NCBI GenBank assembly: GCA_937942405.1
Contig: CALDEN010000242.1
Coordinates: 1-7,357, forward strand
Direction: 5' to 3'
From: an uncultured Saprospiraceae bacterium
GTDB taxonomy: Bacteria > Bacteroidota > Bacteroidia > Chitinophagales > Saprospiraceae
DNA length: 7,357 nt
Positions 1 to 6,900 of the stretch are shown piece after piece. The number at the start of each line of letters is the position of its first letter. Position 1 is the stretch's first letter. The position numbers were made by a program, and so were the translations under genes. The notes beneath the pieces were generated by a model, which was not told the origin of the DNA, ran no database searches, and saw nothing but the letters and a program-made list of their open reading frames with translations.

Positions 1-245
1 TAGATGATCTTCCAGCCATAAGAACCGAGCGTATCCGTTTTTTGAATCTCCATACCCATCTTTATGGATTGGACTTTTCCTTGAGCATTATATATGTCAA
101 GTTTTCCTTCATAGTTTCCGAACCAGTCTGCAGGGAATTGAGCCTCTTTTCCCTTCAAAACGGGGGTAATATCGACCCTATTCGTACGTGAACAGCTGAT
201 AATGAATAGAAGAAATATTAAAGAAAAAATGTATATATGTCTCAT
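1..245 (-). CDS. Partial small lipoprotein of unknown function (N-terminal 81 residues; 3' end off the left edge)
   Basis: An open frame starts at the ATG read from 245 to 243 and runs without a stop to the window edge. It begins MRHIYIFSLIFLLFIISCSR, a classic lipoprotein signal: a short basic start, a hydrophobic core (residues 4-16) and a lipobox Ile-Ile-Ser-Cys with the acylated cysteine at residue 18. Signal peptidase II would cut before Cys18 and the protein would sit in an envelope membrane facing the periplasm or surface. The mature part visible (residues 19-81) contains ADWFGNYEGKLDIYNAQGK, then a charged, strand-like stretch ending in GSYGWKIIY. This resembles small hypothetical lipoproteins common in Bacteroidota, but I do not recognise a functional family. 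An in-frame TAG seven codons upstream of the ATG limits the start choice. It diverges from the peptidase gene across 40 bp. The lipoprotein call is firm; the function is unknown. Confidence 0.82.
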   Translation of the reverse strand, partial: MRHIYIFSLIFLLFIISCSRTNRVDITPVLKGKEAQFPADWFGNYEGKLDIYNAQGKVQSIKMGMEIQKTDTLGSYGWKII

Positions 246-285
246 CTTTACAAAATATATTCTCTACTTCAGATATTACTCGTTT
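246..285. promoter_or_regulatory. Divergent intergenic region between the lipoprotein and peptidase genes
   Basis: These 40 AT-rich bases separate two start codons pointing away from each other, so promoters for both genes must lie here or extend into the opposite coding sequences. On the minus strand TATATTTTG (251-259) is close to the Bacteroidota -7 element TAnnTTTG but has one spacer base too many, sits only 5 bases before the lipoprotein ATG, and has no TTG at the expected -33 distance. No good match was found on the plus strand. No purine-rich Shine-Dalgarno is seen before either start. The regulatory role is inferred from gene layout, not from a recognised motif. Confidence 0.35.
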
Positions 286-3273
286 ATGAATTGGACAAAA
301 GTACTGCTCTTTATCATTATTTCCTGCTCCATATGCTCGGCTCAGGACTATTTTCAGCAAGATGTTGATTATGTCATTACAGCGAGTCTCGATGATCTGA
401 GCCATATATTGGATGGGGAGATGACCATCACGTATACAAATAATGCTCCTGATGAACTAAATGAAGTGTATCTCCACGTCTGGGCCAATGCTTTTAAGGA
501 TAATAATACCTACTATGCAGAAGATGCCGTACGACGAGGAAGTCGGGATTTTTATTTTGCCGATGACGAGGATAGAGGAGGGTATACCGCTATGGAGATT
601 AAGCTGGATGGCGAGATCATTACTCCAGAGCTGGTAGATGGTTATGATGATGTGCTTAAATTAAGTCTTCCTTTTTCTTTGGCTTCAAGCCAAAGTCTAA
701 ATATACAGATCGACTTTACGTTAAAAATGCCTGCTCTATTTTCTAGATTGGGGCATGAGGACGGAACCTATCACTTTACGCACTGGTACCCGAGGTTAGC
801 GGTGTATGATGGAGAGGGATGGCACCCTATGCATTATGGGATGGGTGAGTTTTATGGAGAGTATGGGAGCTATCAGCTGGCCCTTACGATTCCAGATGGT
901 TATCGCATAGACTTTACGGGACGAGGAACAGCGGCACTTCCTGTAAACGGTGCAGAGACGATGTCGTGGGTCATAAATGCCGAAAATGTTCATGACTTTG
1001 CATGGGTAGCGAGTAATGAGTATTTTACTGATTATGAAAAAGTAAAATCTATAGATGGGCGAGACATATCCCTTACCGTTTTACGAAGAGAAGGCTATAA
1101 AGAGTACTGGTCTGAAGCAATCGATATGCTCAAAGAATCATTAAGTTATTATGAGGCAGAAGTCGGGCCTTACGCATATGACAAGATCGTACTAGTCCAA
1201 GATGTAAAAGGAGGTAATCTCAATATGGAATACCCTGGGCTCATCATAGTAGGGGATAGAGGTGATGCAAAGTCCCTAGAGTATTATATAAATCATGAGC
1301 TGGGACATCAGTGGTTTTATGGGGCACTCGGATTTAACGAGTATGAAGAGCCATGGTTAGACGAAGGCTTGACAACCTATTACGAGCATAGATATACGCT
1401 CAATAAATATGGAATATCACACTATGCGGAGATGTCAGATAATCTGATTATCGCCCGTGACGGACTAGACCCTCTACATGCGGTCATTACTGCCAATAAT
1501 AGATGTCAATGTCATCAAAGAGCAGATACGCATATCAGGGATATGTCTACGGTTAATTATGGTATCAGAAGTTATGAAATGGCTGCGACATACTACAAGT
1601 ACTTAGAAAAGTATCTCGGTCGTGAAGTATTTGATGACGCTATGCAATCATTCTATACTGAGTGGAAATATAAGCATCCCTCAACGAATGACTTGCAGAG
1701 CCATTTTGAAAAGCTCACTGCAAAGGATCTAGATTGGTTTTTTAAAGAGCTACTGCTCACAGATGAAAATATAGATTACGCTATCGAGGATGTATATGTA
1801 GATGGGGCTGAGGCCAAAGTGCAGCTACGTAATAAATCTAAGTATGGTATTCCGGTACTTTTAGAATTTTCAAAGGATGGAGTAACGACAGGACAAAAAT
1901 GGGTGGAAGCTTTTACTGGAACTCAGCTGGTAAGTTTGCCTAGTCAGGATATAGATTTGATCTCATTGGATAGTGATAACCTGATCTTCGATGTAAAGAG
2001 ATCCGATAACTATTTAAAGACTCATGGAGTACTTAAAAAAGTAGAGCCACTAAAAATTTCTACAGCCAATAGCACAGACCCTTCTAGTGAGACGAATATT
2101 TTTATAGCTGCTTTAGGATCTTTTAATACATCAGATGGATGGTACTTAGGTCCAACTATTTTAAATTCTACTGTGCCACCACATGGTTTTCAGTGGGAGC
2201 TGATGCCTTATTATGCTTTTGAGTCTAAGTCTATAGTCGGGCATGGAAGGCTGGCTTATGATCATTATTTTAAAAATGGGTCTGTCCGTGGGGTAGAGTA
2301 TTCTGTCGGATATAAAAGCTTTCATTTCTCTGATTTCGAAACCGAAGTATTCTCGGAACAAAATCTCAGATATCAGAGATGGGAGCCTAGAGTATCGTTG
2401 GCATTCAGGCATGAGCCGATGAGTGGCATAAAGAGTGGTTTAGAAATAAAGAATATCCGTATTTATCAAGATCGATTAAACTTCGGAGATGTAGGGACTC
2501 CTCCTGTTAAGGAATTATTGTTTGACGATATCCAAGTGATCAGGTATAAACGTAAAAAGGAAAATGCACTGACGACCAATGCCTTAGCACTAGAACTAGA
2601 GTATCAGGCGTATGACGATATCTTCGATGAGACCAATACAAAGCAATATCTGAAATTAACTGCTACAGTAGATAAGAAGATCTATTTCTCAAAGGATAAG
2701 GCATTCGACATCCGATTATTTGGTTCAGGGTTTTTGTACAATACTGAGCGAGAATCTGCGAGTTATAATTCAGCCATCGTACATGGATCTATCCCCTTGT
2801 TTGCAGGTGGGTATAATGACTATAGATATGATGGACAGTTTTTTAATCGTCGAGATCAAGATGAAAAACGATTTTTCAGAAATCAGATCGGACTGCATGG
2901 AGCCGGTTTTAAAAATGCGATCGGCAGTGCGTACAATTTGGGCTCATCTAATAATTATGCATTGGCCATTAATATGAGCTCGGATATCCCTATACGTCTT
3001 CCCAAAATATTAAGACCACTTAAGGTGTTTTTTGATGGAGGGTATTATAGTACAAAAGCCTTTGGGGCTCAGCCACTGAGTAACGATTTTTTATATAGTG
3101 CAGGATTGAGCTTGGATTTTGAAATCATCAAGATTCATTTTCCTCTAGTACAGTCCAAGGCCATTACCGACATTTACAAATCAGAGGATTTAGGTATTTT
3201 GAATCGGGTTACGTTTTCTATCGACATCCCTCGGTTTGATTATGAGGAGACTGTTGAGTTTATAGGTATGTAG
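286..3273 (+). CDS. Exported M1-family zinc aminopeptidase with a C-terminal beta-barrel-like domain
   Basis: This 995-residue protein should remove N-terminal residues from peptides outside the cytoplasm. I chose ATG 286 because it opens directly on a signal peptide, MNWTKVLLFIIISCSICSA, with likely signal peptidase I cleavage before Gln20. The frame extends up to ATG 202, but that adds 28 residues lying antisense to the lipoprotein gene. Residues ~20-230 form the beta-rich N-terminal domain, including HWYP (166-169) and the GWHPM block typical of Bacteroidota members. The catalytic domain carries the exopeptidase motif GGNLNMEYPG (309-318, Glu315 matching the GAMEN glutamate), zinc site HELGH (337-341) with third ligand Glu360 in WLDEGLTTYYE, and candidate catalytic Tyr425 in NYGIRS. 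A small beta domain (~517-600) has DSDNLIFDVKRSDN. From ~606 to the end the sequence is alternating aromatic strands and polar loops, like an outer-membrane barrel, ending RVTFSIDIPRF plus a 10-residue tail. Cys407 and Cys409 (CQCH) are the only cysteines in the mature chain. Activity call is strong; the barrel and surface location are inferred. Confidence 0.92.
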   Translation: MNWTKVLLFIIISCSICSAQDYFQQDVDYVITASLDDLSHILDGEMTITYTNNAPDELNEVYLHVWANAFKDNNTYYAEDAVRRGSRDFYFADDEDRGGYTAMEIKLDGEIITPELVDGYDDVLKLSLPFSLASSQSLNIQIDFTLKMPALFSRLGHEDGTYHFTHWYPRLAVYDGEGWHPMHYGMGEFYGEYGSYQLALTIPDGYRIDFTGRGTAALPVNGAETMSWVINAENVHDFAWVASNEYFTDYEKVKSIDGRDISLTVLRREGYKEYWSEAIDMLKESLSYYEAEVGPYAYDKIVLVQDVKGGNLNMEYPGLIIVGDRGDAKSLEYYINHELGHQWFYGALGFNEYEEPWLDEGLTTYYEHRYTLNKYGISHYAEMSDNLIIARDGLDPLHAVITANNRCQCHQRADTHIRDMSTVNYGIRSYEMAATYYKYLEKYLGREVFDDAMQSFYTEWKYKHPSTNDLQSHFEKLTAKDLDWFFKELLLTDENIDYAIEDVYVDGAEAKVQLRNKSKYGIPVLLEFSKDGVTTGQKWVEAFTGTQLVSLPSQDIDLISLDSDNLIFDVKRSDNYLKTHGVLKKVEPLKISTANSTDPSSETNIFIAALGSFNTSDGWYLGPTILNSTVPPHGFQWELMPYYAFESKSIVGHGRLAYDHYFKNGSVRGVEYSVGYKSFHFSDFETEVFSEQNLRYQRWEPRVSLAFRHEPMSGIKSGLEIKNIRIYQDRLNFGDVGTPPVKELLFDDIQVIRYKRKKENALTTNALALELEYQAYDDIFDETNTKQYLKLTATVDKKIYFSKDKAFDIRLFGSGFLYNTERESASYNSAIVHGSIPLFAGGYNDYRYDGQFFNRRDQDEKRFFRNQIGLHGAGFKNAIGSAYNLGSSNNYALAINMSSDIPIRLPKILRPLKVFFDGGYYSTKAFGAQPLSNDFLYSAGLSLDFEIIKIHFPLVQSKAITDIYKSEDLGILNRVTFSIDIPRFDYEETVEFIGM

Positions 3274-3277
3274 GTAA

Positions 3278-3934
3278 TTATGAGCTGAGGCGATCGATCT
3301 GCCACACTGCTACGGATGAACTGTCGGCTTTGTGATATCTAAATCGATCATGCAATCGACTCCTGCGTCCTTGCCAGAACTCATAAGCAGTAGCAGTGAT
3401 TTTGTACCCACCCCAGAAAGGAGGGAGTGGCAGACTATCGGCATCTTTATATTGTAGTTCGAGTTCCGCTTTTTTAGCTTCTAACAGCTCTCTCGATGCG
3501 ATGATGCTACTTTGCTGAGATACCCATGCTCCGATCTGCGAACCTTTAGGTCTCGACTGGAAGTATTTTAGAGATTGTTCTTCTGGGATCTTAGTAGCGA
3601 TTCCTTCTATGCGTACTTGTCGTTGTATCTCTTTCCAAAGAAAGGTAAGACAGACTCTTGGGTTATTGGAGATATCCTGTGCCTTTTGGCTGTTATAGTT
3701 GGTGTAGAAAACGATGCCATCCGACTCGATTTCTTTTAAGAGAACCACTCTACTAGAAGGTTGATGTTCTTTATTAACCGTGGCCAGTGTCATGGCATTG
3801 GGTTCTAAGATTTCCGCATTACGAGCATTGTCAAACCATTTACGGAACTGATCCATGGGATCATCTGTAAGTTCTGCTCTGCTGAGTGTAGAGAGGGTAT
3901 AGGATTCTCGTAATGCGGATATCTCTTTATTCAT
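3278..3934 (-). CDS. pdxH: Pyridoxamine/pyridoxine 5'-phosphate oxidase (PNPOx)
   Basis: This cytoplasmic FMN enzyme oxidises pyridoxine or pyridoxamine 5'-phosphate to pyridoxal 5'-phosphate with O2, the last step of DXP-dependent B6 synthesis and of salvage. The 218 residues equal the E. coli PdxH length and align end to end. FMN-site motifs are present: RVVLLK (62-67), FYTNYNSQKA (76-85, Lys84), RQVRIEG (105-111) and WVSQQSS (137-143). The strongly conserved RPKGSQIGAWVS block, PPFWGGY (171-177) and substrate-binding RLHDR (193-197, Arg193 and His195) are intact, and the end WQIDRLSS matches the usual WxIDRLxP except that the final Pro is Ser. The ATG at 3934 matches the family's N-terminus (LRESYT, with Arg9 and Tyr12). 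It follows the RND permease gene after 3 bp, implying co-transcription and probably translational coupling, since no ribosome-binding site is evident. Its stop lies 4 bp from that of the converging peptidase gene. The dimer interface and active site look complete; identity is very secure. Confidence 0.97.
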   Translation of the reverse strand: MNKEISALRESYTLSTLSRAELTDDPMDQFRKWFDNARNAEILEPNAMTLATVNKEHQPSSRVVLLKEIESDGIVFYTNYNSQKAQDISNNPRVCLTFLWKEIQRQVRIEGIATKIPEEQSLKYFQSRPKGSQIGAWVSQQSSIIASRELLEAKKAELELQYKDADSLPLPPFWGGYKITATAYEFWQGRRSRLHDRFRYHKADSSSVAVWQIDRLSS

Positions 3935-3937
3935 GTG

Positions 3938-6900
3938 CTATGCGACTTGTGTTTGTTTTACTGCTTTACTCGGTCCGCTCAGTTTACTCTTAAGTCGGTA
4001 GGCGAGCCAGTACATTACTGGAACAACGATTAAGGTCAAAAAGGTTGCGAAAAGCAGCCCAAATATGATCGTCCATGCCATAGGTCCCCACATCGCAGTA
4101 TTGTCTCCTCCGATAAATATCTGAGGATCTAAGTCCGTGATGAGCGTAAAGAAGTTAAAGTTAAACCCGATGGCCAGTGGGATAAGTCCCAGCATCGTCG
4201 TCAATGCCGTAAGGAGTACCGGTCTGAGTCTGGTCTCTCCACCTTTGATAATGGCTTCTTTTACATCTGCTTTGGCCATGTAGTTCATGTCTTCGATTCC
4301 TTGCTCTTCTCGTTTATTCTGGACGAGTAGATTGATGTAATCTACCAGAACGATGGCATTATTTACGACGACACCCGCCAGAGAAATAACACCGATACCG
4401 GTCATGATCACACTGATCGTCATGCCCGTAATGACATACCCGAGCATCACTCCGATCGTACTGAAGAGCACAGAGAGTATAATGATAAACGGAGAGATCA
4501 CAGAGTTAAACTGAGCGACGATTATGATAAAGATCATAAATATAGCTAGGGTAAATGCCGTACTTAAAAAAGCCATGTCTTCTGCCTGCTGCTGTTGCTC
4601 TCCGGCAAATGCAAACGCATAGCCATCTGGCATATCGAAGTCATTAAGTAGTTGTTTTACTTGGGCATTTACTTCATTGGCATTATAGCCCTCGAGCATA
4701 TTAGAACTCAGTTGTAGTGTACGGTCTCCATCTTTACGACGTATGAGGTTGTAGGTTGAGGAGTATTCAAAGTCCGCGACAGAGGAGATCGGCACTTGTA
4801 CGATCCGTCCATTTGCTGGATTACGGAAGGTGATTTTCTGATTGATCAGACTACTGATGCTATTACGCTGTTCTTCTTTGAGACGTACTGTGATGGGATA
4901 CTCATTTTCGCCTTCTTTAAATTTAGATACTTCTTTCCCAAAGATAGAAGTACGCAATGCATCTGATATGCTATACGTAGATAGTTCATATTTACGGGCA
5001 GCATTCCGATCTACATTAATAAGCATTTCTGGTTTATTGATATTGATGTCTGCTTTGAGTTCTTCGATACCACTGATGCCAGAGTCTTCTATCCGTTGCA
5101 CCATTCTTGCTGCTATGAGGATGAGGGAATCTACTTCGTCTCCTTGGATATCGATGGCCAATGGCTTTCCGGTAGGTGGTCCTGCTGCTGCCGCTGCTAC
5201 TTCTAGTTTTGCTTTGGGGTAACCCTTTAAAGCTTCTCTCAAGTCATCTAGAATTTCTTGAGTCGATATGCCTCCTCTGTCTTGTACTTTGAGGAAAGAT
5301 ACGGTGAGTCTTGCTTTGTTAGGCGTAGCTCCAGGTTCTGGTGGAGAGTTAGGGTCTGAGGTGTTTTCACCGATCTGCGTAAGTACAGCATCTACGATCT
5401 TCATACGATCACCGACCACTTCTTTTACGGTTTCTTCCAGTTCGCCTAGGATCTCATTAGTTGCTTTGATGTCTTTACCGACAGGCAACTCGGCAAACAC
5501 ATTTACATATACCGGCTCTGGCTGAGGAAAGAATTCTACCTTGGGCATACGTATTCCCATAAGTATAGCTGAGAAAATGAGTAAGGCAAATGTTCCGAGT
5601 AAGAATACTACTGGATTCCATCTTCTCAATGCAAAGCTTACAAATTGGTTATACCTTTTTTCTAAAACGGGGAGTATCCTGCTTTGAAAAAAGATAGACG
5701 CTGGATGGAATACAAAATGATTGGTCACAAGGATGATCAATGCAATCGCCATAAAGTTCCGTAGAGCGAGTGTGTCCGTAACTTGTCCGATCACGGCCAA
5801 TATGATCATGGCAACCACACCTATGAGGAAGTTTCTATTGGATTTCTTTTTCTCTTCTGGGGTAGCATCACCGGTATCTACGGTCATAAACTTTGATGTA
5901 AATACAGGATTGATCACGAGAGCGACAAAGAGACTGGATCCCAGTACGAGCATCAGTGTGATCGGCATGTATTGCATAAATAGTCCCATCATACCTGGCC
6001 AAAATGCCAAGGGTAAAAATGCCGCTAGGGTAGTAGCGGTCGATGCGATAATCGGCCATGCAACTTCTCCTGCTCCTTTCTTGGCGGCTTCTTTGCTTTC
6101 GTATCCTTCCTGCATGTATCGATAGATGTTCTCCACCACTACGATGGCATTATCCACTAACAGACCGAGAGCTAGAATGAGAGAGAACAATACGACTACG
6201 TTCATCGTTGTTCCCGACAAGTGTAAGAATAAGATACCCATCAACATCGATAATGGTATGGCGATCCCTACAAATAATGAGTTACGCAATCCTAAGAAAA
6301 ACAATAAAATAAGGATTACCAAGATTACTCCTGAGATGATGCTGTTTTCGAGATTACTGACTTCGTTACGTGTATTTACAGACAGATCGTTAAAGAGACT
6401 GATCGTAACATCTGTGGGTAGAGCAGACTTCGTTTCCTCAAGTATTTCTTTGAGATTATCTACGGTAGAGAGCATGTTGCTCCCTCTTCTTTTTATGATG
6501 TCTAGGGAGATGACAGGTAAGCCATCTGCTCTAGCATAACTCGTTCTATCTTGGAATCCATAAATAACTTCTGCTATTTCTTTGAGAAGTACTGGTCGTT
6601 GGTTTTCTGCTTTTACGATGATATCTCGTACCTCGTTTACATTATCGAACTGACCGACGATACGTACTGATCTTCTGAAATCGTTTTTGACAATCTCTCC
6701 ACCCGACATAGTAAGATTCTCTGATTTTATAGCGTTTTCGATATCCGTAAAGGATACCTTAAGACTCTGCATCTTAAAGAGATCTACATCGATTCTGATC
6801 TCTCTATCCAGAGCTCCTTTCATCTCCGCTTCACTGATTTCTTTGAGACTTTCTACTCGTTCTTGTACGATTTCTGCAAACTCTTTGAGTTCGTCCATCG

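Noticed and set aside
202..285. An upstream in-frame ATG at 202 that would lengthen the peptidase by 28 residues.
   Set aside because: The added segment lies antisense to the start of the divergent lipoprotein gene, is Lys/Tyr-rich with no signal-peptide logic, and would bury the clear signal peptide that begins at 286.
178..405. A minus-strand open frame of 75 codons covering the divergent start region.
   Set aside because: It overlaps both the lipoprotein gene in another frame and the peptidase gene antisense, and its product has no domain or signal features.
677..695. A perfect 19-base inverted repeat, CTTTGGCTTCAAGCCAAAG.
   Set aside because: It lies inside the peptidase coding sequence (encoding part of SLASSQS), has no T-run after it and no second copy in the window. 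It is most likely chance, though it could form a small mRNA hairpin.
4571..4603. Short CTG-type trinucleotide repetition in the RND gene.
   Set aside because: It encodes the QQQQ run in GEQQQQAEDM, a position that is naturally Gln/Glu-rich in these permeases; it is too short to count as a repeat element.
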